From: Streptosporangium subroseum
Lineage (GTDB): Bacteria > Actinomycetota > Actinomycetes > Streptosporangiales > Streptosporangiaceae
NCBI RefSeq assembly: GCF_900188345.1
Contig: NZ_FZOD01000015.1
Location: 62,001-126,000 of the forward strand
Length of the DNA stretch: 64,000 nt
Reading direction: 5' to 3'
In this document: one piece after another, positions 1 through 13,200 of the stretch
Numbering within the stretch: the stretch's first letter is position 1
How the letters are laid out: every line of letters starts with the position of its first letter
Position numbers and translations under genes: made by a program
The notes under the pieces: generated by a model
What the model was told of the DNA's origin: nothing
The model's input: only the letters and a program-made list of their open reading frames with translations
The model's database searches: none

Positions 1-1239
1 TCGATCCAGCCCTGGATGCCGTTGCCGTCGCCCTGCTCGATGAAGTCGAAGCTCAGGTCGAACTTCGCGGTCTCCTGGCTGAGAGGTTCCGGCCGCGCGG
101 ACAGCTCCGGGAGATCGGGGGCCGCGCCCTGGCCGGTCAGGTAGACGACCATCACCTGGAACAGCGGGTGCCTGGCCAGCGAGCGGGTGGGGTTGATCGC
201 CTCCACCAGCCGCTCGAACGGCAGGTCCTGGTGCTCGTAGGCGGCCAGGTCGGTCTCGCGCACCCGTGCCAGCAGCTCGCCGAAGGTGGGCGCGCCGGAC
301 AGGTCGGTGCGCAGCACCAGGGAGTTGACGAAGAACCCGACCAGGTCCTCCAGGCTCTCGTCGACGCGTCCGGAGATCGGCGCGCCCAGGGGGATGTCCT
401 CCCCCGCTCCCAGCCGGTGCAGCAGCGCGGCCACGGCCGCCTGGGCCACCATGAACATGCTGACGCCCTGGTCGCGGGCGAGCCCGCGCAGGCCGCGCTC
501 CAGCTCGGGGTCGAGCGTCAGCCCGACCGCCCCGCCGCGGTGGCTGCTCTCCTGAGGACGTGGCCGGTCCGCCGGGAGCGACAGCTCCTCGGGCAGCCCC
601 GCCAGGGCCCGCTGCCAGAAGGCGAGCCGGCGCGCCTGCGGGCTGCCGGGGTCGCCGGCGTCGCCGAGCACGTCGCGGTGCCAGAGGGTGTAGTCGGCGT
701 ACTGGACCGGCAGCGGCGCCCATCGCGGCGCCCCGCCTTCGATGCGGGCCCGGTAGGCGGTGGCGAGATCGTCCCACAGGGGCCGGTCCGACCACTCGTC
801 ACCGGCGATGTGGTGGACCACCAGCAGCAGCACATGCTCCTGCGGCGCCACCCGGAACACCCAGGCCCGCAGCGGCGGTTCGCGGTCGAGTTCGAAGCCC
901 TGCCCCGCCGCCTCTGCCAGCCGTCCGGGGAGCTCGTCCTCCGTGACCTGCTCGGTGCGGGTGACGACGCGGACCAGGCCGGGGTCGAGAACGAGCTGGT
1001 GGGGGTGCCCGTCCCGTTCGGGGAAGACCGTGCGCAGGCTCTCGTGCCGGATCGCCAGATCCCGTACGGCGGCCCCCAGCACTTCCGGGTTCAGCGGGCC
1101 CGACAGCCGCCAGGCCATCGGGATGTTGTAGACGGGGCTCGGGCCCTCCAGCCGGTACAGGACCCACAGTCGCCGCTGGGCGAAGGACAGCGGCAGGAGC
1201 TCCGGCCGGACGGCGGGGGCGAGTACGGGCATGCCGCCC
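1..1239 (-). other. NRPS module 5: partial condensation domain C5
   Basis: LPLSFAQRRLW opens the domain near 1,200. The active-site motif HHIAGDEWS is near 790-825, again with E for G. The C-terminal subdomain continues to the window edge. A fifth adenylation domain is therefore expected to the left. If this is a scabichelin-like line it should activate N5-hydroxyornithine, but that part is not visible. Confidence 0.85.
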
Positions 1240-4200
1240 GTCTCCTCCTCCCGCTCCTCCCGTAGCCGCTCGGCGAGCCGGGCGACGGTGGGGGCCTCGA
1301 AGATCGCGCGAAGGGTGATCTCGGCGCCCAGCGCCGTGCGGATGCGGCTGATCAGCCGCATCGCCAGCAGGGAGTGGCCGCCGAGGGCGAAGAAGTCGTC
1401 GTCGACGCCCACCCGGTCCACCCCCAGCACGGCGGCGAACAGCTCGCACAGGATCTCCTCGCGGGCGTCGCGGGGGCGTCGCCCGGACGTGACGGCCGCC
1501 GAATCCGGAGAGGGCAGCGCGCGGCGGTCCAGCTTGCCGCCGATCGACCTCGGCAGGGCCTGGAGCTGTACGAAGGCCGCCGGGACCATGTGCTCGGGCA
1601 GCACGGCGGCGACGTGCGCCCGCAGCTTCGCGGGGTCGATGCTCGGGCTGGAATGAGCGTCGGGATGAGCGCCTGAGCGGGAGCCGGACGGCGGGACCAC
1701 GTAGGCCACCAGTCGCCGCGCGCCGGGGACGTCCTCACGGATCGCCACGGCGGCCTGCGCCACGTCGGGGTGAGTGCTCAGCACCGCCTCGATCTCGCCG
1801 AGCTCGATCCGGAAGCCGCGCAGTTTCACCTGGTCGTCGGCCCGTCCGAGGAAGGCGAGGGTGCCGTCGGCGCGGCGGCGCACCAGGTCGCCGGTCCGGT
1901 ACATGCGACTGCCCGGTGTCCCGAACGGGTCGGCGACGAACCGCTCGGCGGTCAGTCCCGAACGGCCGAGGTATCCGCGGGCCAGTCCCTCACCGGCCAC
2001 GTAGAGCTCGCCGGGCACGCCGACCGGGACCGGCTGCAGTGCGGCGTCCAGCACGTGGGCGCGGGTGTTGGCCACGGGCGCCGCCCAGGGCCCCGGACGA
2101 CCGGCCCCCTGGGCGGGGCCGTCGTGCCGCTCTCCGTCATGTCTACCGCTCTCATGCGGGTCTTCGTCATACCGGCCGCTCTCATGCCAGTCTCCGTCGT
2201 GCCGGTCTCCGTCGTGCCGGCCACTCTCATGCGGGTCTCCGTCGTGCCCGCCGCTCTCATGCGGGTCTCTGTCGTGCTGGCCGGCGCTGTGCCAGCCGTA
2301 GGCGTCGACGGCGGACTCGGTCGGTCCGTACATGTCGTGGACCACCGTGCCGGGCAGCGCGCACAGCCGGTTCCAGAGCGAGGCGGGGGTGGCCTCGCCA
2401 CCCACCACGATGACTCCGGGGCGGGGACGACCGGGATCGAGGAAACCGTGGTGAACCATTTCCTGCAGGTAGGTGGGGGTGACGTCGACGTAGTCGATGC
2501 GTTCGTCCGCCAGGTAGGCCAGCAGGGCGGCCGGGTCGGTCATGGTGGTCTCGTCGACGACGTGCAGCTGGTGTCCGGCCAGCAGCCAGAGCATCGGCTC
2601 CCAGGAGCCGTCGAAGCTGAACGACGCGGCGTGCACCGCGCGCAGCGTCTCGCGGCCGGCGGCCCGGCGGGCCGGTTCGATGAGGTCCTCGCGGTTCGAG
2701 CCGAACAGGTTGCTCAGACCGCCGTGGGTGCCGAGCACGCCCTTGGGCCTGCCGGTGGACCCGGAGGTGTAGATGACGTACGCGACGGAGGACGGAAGCG
2801 CGCGAGTGCTCGAAACGGACGCGGACGGCAGGGCGTGAACATCGGGGAAGGACGGCAACGTACCTGTGCCGGAGATCGACGAGGACGGCAGCGTGTGAAT
2901 ACCGGGAACAGGCAGGCGGTCACCGGAGTGGCCCGCACGCTCCACGACGATTCGCGCGTCGTCGATGTCGTCGTCGGAAGCCGCTTCCCGGGAGCGACTC
3001 GCCGGCTCCGCGAGGGTCCGCGGATCGTCGAGCATCAGCAGGTCGGTCCGCCCGGCGGGAAGCCCCGGGGCGATGGCCGAGGTGGTGAGCACGCACACCG
3101 GTGCCGCGTCGTCGAGCATGTACTCCAGCCGTTCGGCCGGATAACCGGGGTCGAGCGGGAGGTAGGCGGCGCCCGCGGTGAGCACCCCGAGGATCGCCGG
3201 CACCATCTCGGCCCGGGGAAGGGCCAGTCCGACCACGCTCTCCGCGCCCAATCCGCGGCGCAACAGCAACCCGGCGATGCGGTCGACCTCGGCGGACAGC
3301 TCGTCGAAGGTCATCCGGCGACCGTCGGTGACCAGGGCGACCTGGTCGCCCCTCCTCCGGGCGGCGTCGGCGAACAGCTCGGGGACCGTGCGCCGTTCCA
3401 CCGGCCGCGCGGTGTCGTTCCAGGCGCTCAGGGAAGCCTCGCGCTCCTGCTCGGTCAGTACGGGCACCCGGCTGATCGGCCGGCCCGGATCGGCGGCCAG
3501 CCGGCCCAGCAGCGCAACGGTGCGGTCGGCCAGTGCCTGGGCCGTCCCCTGGTCGGCGAGGTCCTCGGCGTACTCCAGCAGCAGGGTGACCCGGTTCTCG
3601 CCGGCGTGGTCGACGAAGGTGAAGTCCAGGTCGAACTTGGCGGTCTCGATCCGGGCCGGCCACCACGTGGTGGGCAGGTCCAGGACGTGCGGATCACCGT
3701 CGGGGCGGTAGTGGTAGCCCATCATGACCTGGAACAGCGGGTTGCGGCCCGGCTCGCGCGGCGGGTTGACCGCCTCCACGATCCGTTCGAAGGGCATGTC
3801 CTGGTGCTCGAAGACGGCCAGGTCGGCGTCCCTGACCCGGGTCAGCAGCTCGGTGAACGTCGGGTCGCCGGACAGGTCGGTGCGCAGCACCAGCGTGTTG
3901 ACAAAAAAGCCGACCAGGTCATCCAGGGCGCTGTCGGTGCGCCCGGCGATCGGAGCGCCCAGCGGGATGTCGGTGCCCGATCCCATCCGGTGCAGCAGGG
4001 TGGCGACCGCCGCGTGAAGCAGCATGAACATGCTGGTACCGGTCTCGGCGCACAGGGCGCGCAGGGCCTGGGCGGTCTCGGCGGGCAGCTCCGTGCGCAC
4101 CGTGCCGGCGCGACCGGTCGGTTCGGCGGGACGGGTCCGGTCGAGCGGCAGCGGGATCTCCTCCGGCAGGCCGGTCAGCGCCTTGGTCCAGAAGGCGAGC

Positions 4201-7200
4201 TGCCGCGCGCCCTCGCTGCCGGGGTCGGCCGGATCGCCGAGGAGCCGCTGCTGCCAGAGGGTGTAGTCCGCGTACTGCACCGGCAGCGGCGCCCACCGCG
4301 GCGCCCCGCCCTCGCGACGTGCCAGGTAGGCGGTGTCCAGGTCGGCGAGGAAGGGCCGGTCGGACCACTCGTCGGTGGTGATGTGGTGCAGCACGATCGC
4401 CACCACGTGGTCGTCCGGGGCCACCCGGAGCACCTCGGCCCGCAGCGGGAGTTCGGTTCCCAGGTCGAACGGGCGGCCGACCGCGGCGCCGATCCGGGCG
4501 TCCAGCTCCTCCGGCGGGCAGTCCTCGACGGTGAAGTACGGCTCGGCCTCGCCGACGGGCACGACCAGCTGGTACGGCTCGCCCTCGTGTTCGGCGAAGA
4601 CGGTGCGCAGCGCCTCGTGACGGTCCGCCACGTCGCGCAGCGCCCGGTGGAGCGCGACGGTGTCCAGCTCCCCTCGCAGCCGGAAGACCAGCGGGAAGTG
4701 GTAGGCGTCGCCGCCGCTGAGCCGTTCGGCCAGCCACAACCGCCGCTGCGCCGGGGAGACCGGGACGCGCTCGGGGCGTTCCGCCGTCGGCGTGACGGCC
4801 GCCCGGGCGGGCCGGCCGGCGTCGGCGCGGCCGGCCAGCAGGGCGGGCGTCGGGGCCTCGAACAGGTCGCGGATGGCGAGTTCGGCGCCCAGTTCCGTAC
4901 GGGCCCGGCTGATGAGCCGGGTGGCGAGCAGCGAGTGGCCGCCGAGGTCGAAGAAGTTGTCCTCGGCGCCGACCTTCGGCAGGACCAGGACCTCGGCGAA
5001 GAGACGGCAGAGCACCTCCTCCTGGGCTGTCTGCGGCCCGCGTCCTCCGGCGAGCGGCACCGGCGGTTCGGCATCGGGCAGCGCCCGCACGTCGAGCTTG
5101 CCGTTGTCGTTCATGGGCAGCCGGTCGAGGGTGACGAAGGAGGCCGGGACCATGTAGTCGGGCAGCTGCTGCCGCAGGTCCTCCCGGAGCCGCCGGATGA
5201 GGCCGCCCGTGCCGCGCGTCGCCGTCGGGGTGTTGGCGTACGGGGCCGCACCGCCGCCCGTCGGGTAGAGGCCCGCGGTGACCCGGAACTCTCCCCGTAC
5301 GAAGACGGCGTCGTAGCGGCCCGGCTCGCGCGACCAGGTGGTGAGGAGCCGGTAGCCCTCCCTCGCCCCGAGCTCGTGCAGCGCCTCGGGCTCCACTCCC
5401 CCGGTCGTCGCGGCACCGCGCTCGCTGGCGGCACGGGCGTCGGGGACCCCGGTCACCCGCAATCGCTCCGGCCGCCTCTCACGCAGATGGCGGGCGAGCC
5501 CGCCGGCCCAGACCTGCCCGTCGGCCCAGTCCAGCACCGGTTCGTCTCCGAGCCGGACGTCGGCCTCACCGTGGTAGAGGACGGCGTCGTAGCGGTAGCG
5601 GGTCAGCTCGTTGTGGTGGTGTCCGCGCTTGGTGCGCAGGTCGACGCCGAAGCCCAGGGTGGTGAAGTAGTCGGGGTCGACGAGGAGCTCCTTCTCCAGC
5701 GCGAGGTTCCGCTCGACGGCCCGGCGGACGTGCTCGGGATCGGCGTCCTTCCCCGCGCGGGTGAGCTGGATGCCGGTGTGGAAGGCGCGGGCCTGCCTCA
5801 GGTTCCGCACGTCGCCGACGAACAGGGCGCCGCCGGGCGCGAGCAGCCCCATGGCGCCCCGGATGACCTCGGTAAGGTGGTCGATGCTCGGGAAGTACTG
5901 GATGACGGAGTTGATGACGATCGTGTCGAAGTAGCCGGTGGGCAGCCCCTCGGTCACGTGGGCGGGCCGGCAGCGCAGCTCGACCTTGGCGGCCAGCTCG
6001 GGGTCACGACGCAGGTCCTCGCCGATCTTGCGGATCACGGGTGCGGCGAAGTCCGTCGCCCAGTACGCCTCCGCCTCGGGCGCCAGGCGCGACAGCAGCA
6101 GGCCGGAGCCGACGCCGATCTCCAGGATCCGGCGCGGGCTCAGCTCCCGGATGCGGGCGACGGTCTGCTCGCGCCACTCGCGCATGTGCTCGAGCGGGAT
6201 GGGCCGCCCGTCGTAGCTGCTGTCCCAGCCCGCGAAGTCCTCGGTGAAGACGGCGGTGCTGATCTGCTCGTACTCGTCGGAGTAGATCTCCTGCCACTCG
6301 TCGATCCGCTCCCGCTCGGCGGACTCCCGCTCCTCGCCGGTGAGTTCGGCGGGCACGACGTAGCCGACGAGGCGCTGGGTGCCGGGGGCCGACGGGTCGT
6401 CGCGCGCGATGACGGCGGCCTGGGCGACCTGGGGGTGCCCGGCGAGCACGGTCTCGATCTCGCCCAGTTCCACCCGGTAGCCCCGGATCTTGACCTGGTC
6501 GTCGGTGCGGCCGAGGAAGTCCAGGTTGCCGTCGGCGCGGCGGCGCACCAGGTCGCCGGTGCGGTACATGCGCTCGCCGGACTCGCCGTACGGGTCGGCG
6601 ACGAACCGTTCGGCGGTCAGGCCCGGCCGGTCGAGGTAGCCGCGGGCGAGGCCGATGCCGGCGATGTACAGCTCGCCGGGGACTCCGTCGGGGACCGGGC
6701 GCAGCCAGGCGTCCAGGATGTGGGCGCGGGTGCCGCGGATGGGGCGGCCGACGGTGGAGGTGGGGCTGTCGTCCGTACCGCCGCCGAGGGTGTTGATCGT
6801 GTACTCGGTGGGACCGTAGAGGTTGTAGCCGTAGGTGCCCTCGGTGTCGCGGAGCCGGCTCCAGACCGTCTCCGACACCGCCTCGCCGCCGAGCAGCACC
6901 AGGGGCGGGCGGTGACCTTCGAGCAGCCCTTCCTCGATCAGCAGGTGGGCGTAGGTGGGGGTGACGTTGACGACGTCGATGCGGTGGGTCTCGCAGTACG
7001 CGACCAGTGCCCCGGCGTCACGCCGCAGCTCCTCGTCGCAGACGTGCACCTCATGCCCCTCGACCAGCCAGAGCAGCTCCTCCCACGACATGTCGAAGGC
7101 GAAGGAGACCGTGTGCGCGACGCGCAGCCGCCGGCCGCCGGCGGAGGCGATGGCCGGGGCGAAGATCTCCTTCTGGTGGTTGAGCTGCATGTTGGTCAGG

Positions 7201-10200
7201 CCGCGGTACGGCGTGACGACGCCCTTGGGACGCCCGGTGGATCCGGAGGTGTAGATGACGTACGCCGGGTGTTCCAGGCTGAAGAGGGGGCGGTCCGCCT
7301 CGGTGACCGGGTCGCCGGAGAGCCCGGCCAGCTCCTCCGCCGTCGCCGGGTCGTCGAGCGAGACGCGCGGGACGTCCGGCGCGCCGGAGACGTCAGGACC
7401 GACGAGGCCGCCGGGAGCGCGGAGGGCATCGGAGGCGCTGGGGATTCCGACCGCACCGGGAACGCCGGACCCGACGGAAGCACCGGGAGCGCCTGAAGCG
7501 CCGCCTTCCAGCCGTGCCGAGACCGCGGCGGTGCAGAGCAGCAGCGCCGGCCGGGCGTCGACGAGCATCATCGTGAGCCGGTCGTCCGGGTAGTCCAGTT
7601 CCAGCGGCAGGTAGGCGGCGCCGGTGCGCAGCACGGCGAAGAGCGCGACGACCATGTCGATGGAGCGCGGCAGGCCGAGCGCGACGATCTTCTCCGGTGC
7701 CGCGCCCCGGGCGAGCAGCAGCCGGGCCATGCGGTTGATCCGGGCGTCCAGCTCGGCGTAGGTGACGCCCGCGTCGCCGAAGACAAGCGCGGTCGCCTCG
7801 GGGGTGCGTACGGCCTGGGCGGCGAGCAGGTCCGCGACGGTCTCCCGCGGGACGGGCACGCGGCCCTCGGCCCACTCCCGCTCCAGTGCGACGCGCTCGG
7901 CGGGCAGCAGCGGGTCGAGACGGCCGGCGGGCGCGTCCAGGTCGGCGACCAGCCGCTCCAGGAGCAGGGTGAAGCGGTCCAGCAGGGTCTGGGCTCGCGG
8001 GCGGGCGATGACGTCGGGCCGGTGGGCGAGGGTGATCCGGATCCGCTCCCCCGGCGTCACGATGAGGTTGACGGGATAGTGGGTGGCGTCGACGTTGGCG
8101 ACGGCGGTGGCGCCGTACCGGTCGGAGAGCTCCGCGAGCCGCTCCTCGGTATCGCTGTTGCGCAGCACGAAGAGGGTGTCGAACAGCTGCCGGTGGCCGG
8201 TCTCGGCCTGCAGCACGCCCAGACCCAGATACTCGTACGGCATCAGGGCCAGGCGCTCGCCCTGGACGCGCCGCAGCAGCTCCAGTACCGGCTCGTCCGC
8301 CTTGAAGGCGATGCGGGCGGGGACGGTGTTGAGGAACATGCCGATGACGTTCTCGACGTCCGGCACCTCGCTCGGCCGGCCCGCGACCGTGGTGCCGAAG
8401 ACGACATCGGTGCGGCCGGTGGCGCCGGCCAGCGCCAGGCCCCAGGCGGTGTTGAACACCGTGTTGAGGGTCAGGCCGTGCCGGCGGGTGGCGTCGCGCA
8501 GCCGGTCGCCCAGGTCCGCGGGGAGGTCGGCGTCCAGGCTCTCCGGGATGACCGGCTCCAGCCCCTGGCCGGCGGCGAGCAGGGTGGGCTCGTCCAGTCC
8601 GCCGAGGGCGGCGCGCCAGGCACGGGTGGCGACCTCGGCGTCCTGGGCCTCCAGCCAGGTCAGGTAGTCGCGGTAGGAGCCGGGGTCCGGCAGTCCGCGC
8701 CCGTCGCCGTCGTTCTCGTACAGCGCGAAGAGCTGGTCGAGGAAGAGCCAGGCGGACCAGCCGTCCCAGAGCAGCAGGTGCCGTCCGATGACGAGCCGGT
8801 CGCCGCGGGCCTCGCCGAGGCGGATCAGCAGCATCCGGAAGAGCAGCGGCCGGGACAGGTCGAACCTGCGGGTCCGCTCCTCGTCCATCAGCTCGCGCAG
8901 CCGCACGTCCTGTACGGCGGCGGGCAGAGCGGACAGGTCGACCTCTTCGAGCGGTATCTCGGGGTCGCCGACGATGAACTGCACCGGCTGGCGCAGGCCG
9001 TCGCTGGTGAACCCGGCGCGCAGGCTGGGGTTACGGGCCAGCAGAGCCCTGGTGGCGGTGCGCAGGCGTCCGGCGTCGAGGCGGGTGGCGACGTCGAAGG
9101 ACTCGTGGACCGTGTAGACGTCCAGGGCGCCGTCGTCGTACGTCGAGTGGAAGAACAGTCCCTCCTGGAGGGGCGCCAGCGGCCAGATGTCCTCCACGGA
9201 GCCGCCGAGGCGGTGCACGCGCTCGGTCTCCTCGCCGGTCAGCGCGAAGACGACGCCCGGGTCGTGGGGTCCGGCCGCGGTGACCGTCGTGGCGGCCACC
9301 GTCGCGGCCACCGCCAGGCCGGCGGGGGTGCGGTGCTCGAAGACGTCGCGGGGGTTCAGTTCCAGACCTGCCCGGCGAGCACGGCTGGAGACGCCGATCG
9401 AGGTGATGCTGTCGCCGCCGAGCATGAAGAAGTCGTCGTCGACGCCGACCTCGTCCAGCTTCAGCACGGCCGCGAAGATCTCGGTGAGGGCGCGTTCGCG
9501 CTCGTCACGCGGGGCGCGCGCCTCGGCACGCACCACCTGCGGGGCGGGCAGCGCGTTGCGGTCGAGCTTGCCGCTGGGGGTGAGCGGCAGGGCGTCGAGC
9601 ACCACGTACGCCTCGGGCACCATGGGCGCGGGCAGCGCGTCGGCGAGGGCGGCCCGCAGCGCGGCCACATCGAACGGGTCCTGCCGGTTTCGCGCGGGGA
9701 CGATGTACGCCACGAGCATCGACCCGTGGATGTTCACCGCCGCCTGGGCGACGGCGGGCCGACCGGTCAGGGCGGCCTCGATCTCGCCGAGTTCGATGCG
9801 GTTGCCGCGCAGCTTGACCTGCCGGTCGGTGCGGCCCAGGTATTCGACGGCGCCGTCCTCGCGGCGGCGCACCAGGTCTCCGGTCCGATACATGCGACCG
9901 CCGGCCGGGCCGTACGGATCGGCCGTGAACCTCTCGGCGGTCAGTCCCGGCCGGGCGTGGTAGCCCCTGGCCAGCTGCACGCCGGTCAGGTACAGCTCGC
10001 CGGGCACGCCGGTCGGCACCGGGCGCAGGCAGGAGTCCAGCACCCGCAGGCCGGCGTTCCACACCGGGCGGCCGATGGGCACGGTGGTGTCCGCCGAGCC
10101 GTCGTAGGCGTGGTAGGTGACGTCGACGGCGGCCTCGGTGGGCCCGTACAGGTTGTGCAACGGCACCCCGGTGAGCGCCCGCCAGCGCGCGGAGGCGGCG

Positions 10201-13200
10201 CCGGGCAGCGCCTCACCGCTGCTGAAGACGCGGCGCAGGCTGACGGCCCAGGACGGATCATCGGTGATCTCGTCGGCCCCCAGGAAGGCTTCGAGCATCG
10301 ACGGCACAAAATGCATCGTGGTGATGCGCTGCTCGCGGATGAGCGCGGCCAGGTAGGACGGGTCGCGGTGCCCGTCGGGCTTGGCGAGCACCACGGCGGC
10401 ACCCTCGCACAGCGCCCAGAAGAACTCCCAGACGCTCACGTCGAAGCTGGACGGCGTCTTCTGCAGCACCCGATCGTCGGCGCGCAGCCCGTACTCACCC
10501 TGCATCCACGCCAGCCGGTTGACGATGGCGCGGTGGGTGACGACGACGCCCTTAGGACGGCCGGTCGAGCCGGAGGTGTAGATCAGGTACGCCGGATCGT
10601 CCGGTCCCGCGGCCACCGGTACGGAGTCCACGCTTCGGCCACCGTCGGCTGGGCCGACCGTAGTGGCCGGGACAGCCGGAGCGGCCGGGACAGCCGGAGC
10701 GATCGGGACAGCCGAGGCGGGCGGACCTGACGGGGTGGACAGGACGGAGGCGTCCGCCGAAACGGACGGGGCGGACAGGGCCGCCGAAACGGGCAGGACG
10801 GGCGGATCGGCCGGGGTGTCGAGGACGAGGGGGGTGAGGCCGTCGGCCTCGGGCAGCCGCGGGGCCGTGGCGGCGGTCGTCACAACCGTCCTCGCGCCGG
10901 AGTCGGTGAGCATGTACGCCATGCGGTCGGCCGGGTAGTCGGTGTCGACCGGCAGGTAGGCGGCGCCGGACTTCAGCACGCCGAGCAGTGCCACCATCAG
11001 TTCCGCCGAGCGCGGCACGGCGACCGCGACGACCCGTTCCGGACCGGCGCCCCGTGCGCGCAGGCGGAGGGCCAGCGCCTCGGCGCGCGCGTCCAGCTCC
11101 TCGTAGGTGAGGGTCTCGCCGTCGTAGACGACCGCCGTGGCCTGCGGGGTACGGAGCACCTGGGCCTCGAAGGCGGCGGCCAGGGTGGTCTCGGGGATGT
11201 GCCGGCTCTCCCCCTCCGGCAGGGCTCGCGCCCGTTCCTCGTCCGACAGCAGGTCGACGTCGGCGACGATCTGCCCGGGGTCGGCGGCCAGTGCCTGGAG
11301 GATCCGGGTCAGCCGGTCCGCGATCCGCCGGACGGCCTCACCGTCCAGCCGCCGGACGTGGTGCTTCAGGCGCAGGTCGAGCCGGCGGCCCGGCTTGACG
11401 ATCAGGGTGAGCGGGTAGTGGACGGCGTCGTGGAACTCGTGACCGGTGATCCGGACCGTGCCGGAAGGGTCGGCGAGGCCGGTGCCGGACGGGTAGTTCT
11501 CGAAGACGACGAGGGTGTCGAAGAGCTCGCCGCCGCCCGCGAGTCCGGCGATGCGCTGGAGTTCGGCGAGACCGAGGTGCTGGTGGTCCAGGAGACCGGC
11601 CTGCTCGTCCTGGAGCCGGCCCACCAGGCCGGCCAGGGTGTCGGCGGGCTCCCATCGGAAGCGGGTCGGCAGGGTGTTGATGAACAGGCCGACCATGGAC
11701 TCGATGCCGTCGACCTCGGCGTCGCGGCCGGAGACGGTGGTGCCGAAGACCACGTCCTGACGGCCGGTCAGCCGCCCGAGGAGCAGACCCCAGGCGCTCT
11801 GGACGACCGCGCCGAGGGTGACCCCGTGCTCCCTCGCGCGGGCCGCGAGCCGGGCGGTGACCCGCTCGGACAGCTCGACGCGGACCTGCTCGGACCTGAG
11901 CGGCGAGCCGTCCGCCGGGACGTCGACCAGACGGGTCGGCTCGTCGAGCCCGGCGAGCGCGGTCCGCCAGGCCGCGCGGGCGGCGTCGCGGTCCGCCGCC
12001 GACAGGCGGCGCAGGTATTCGCGGTAGGGGGCCGCCTCGGGCAGCGCCGCGGGAACGGCCCCGTAGGAGGCCATCAGCTCGCGGTGCAGCACCGGCAGCG
12101 ACCAGCCGTCCGCCACGATGTGATGGAACGTCAGCACCAGCAGGCTGCGGTCGTGTCCGAGCCGCACCAGCGCGCACCGCACCAGCGGCGGCCTGGCCAG
12201 GTCGAACCGGCGGGCGCGCTCGCCGGCCGTGACGGCGTCGACGAGCGGGGGCTGCGCCTCGGCGTCCCGCCCGGACAGATCCACCTCGTGCCAGGGCACC
12301 TCCAGCCGCCCGGCGACGATCTGAACGGGCCTGCCGTCCGGGAGTTGGCGGAAGCAGGCGCGCAGCGGGGCGTGCCGGTCCAGCAGGTTCTGGGCGGCGC
12401 GGCGCAGGACCTCGCCGTCGACCGGGCCGGCCAGCTCGATGACCTGCTGGACGACATAGGCGTCGCCGTCCGAGCCGTCCACGAGGGAGTGGAAGAAGAA
12501 GCCCTCCTGGAGGGGGCTGAGCGGCAGCAGATCCTCGACGGTGACCGGGTGATCGCCCTGGACCTCCGCGAGCTCGGCCGCGGTCACCTCGACGAGCGGG
12601 GTGTCGCTCGCCGTTCTTCCCGCGTGCCCCGCGTTCCCGGTCTGCCCCGGGCCTGCTGTGTGCCCGGCGTGCCCGGCGTGCCCGGCGTGCCCGGCGTGCC
12701 CGGCGTGCCCGGCGTTCCGGGCATTCCCTGGGTCTGCCGCATTCCCGGCGTGCCCGGCGTCCGTGCGGTCCACCGCGATCGGGGCCAGCGCGGCGACCGT
12801 ACGGTACCGGAAGATGTCCCGGGCGGTGAGCTGCAGCCCCGCCCCGCGGACGCGGATGAGCAACTGGATGGCGATGATGCTGTCGCCGCCGAGGGCGAAG
12901 AAGTCGTCGTCGATCGAGACCGACCGCAGGCCCAGCGCCTCCGCGTACAGCGCGCAGAGCAGCTCCTCACGGGCGTCGCGCGGAGCGCGGCCGGAGCTGA
13001 GGGCGGCGTAGTCGGGGACCGGGAGCGCGGCGCCGTCCAGCTTGCCGCTCGGGGTGACGGGAAGCCGGTCGAGGGGGACGAACGCCGAGGGGACCATGTA
13101 GTCGGGGAGCCACTCGGCCCCGTAGGAGCGCAGGGTCTTCATCAGGGCGGTGACGTCCCGGAACGGCACGGGCCGGTTGGCGGGCGGGAACGTGCCGGCC

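Noticed and set aside
1770..7496. 1,908-codon plus-strand open frame opposite the NRPS
   Set aside because: It is an antisense shadow of high-GC codon bias. Its translation has no motifs, whereas the minus strand gives complete NRPS cores.
8022..10730. 902-codon plus-strand open frame
   Set aside because: Antisense shadow of NRPS modules 2 and 3; no recognisable domains.
9230..12800. Epimerase domains or dual E/C domains in modules 1-3
   Set aside because: No extra ~450-residue domain fits, and the N-terminal HH[I/L]xxxxGD motif of dual domains is not seen in C2 or C3.
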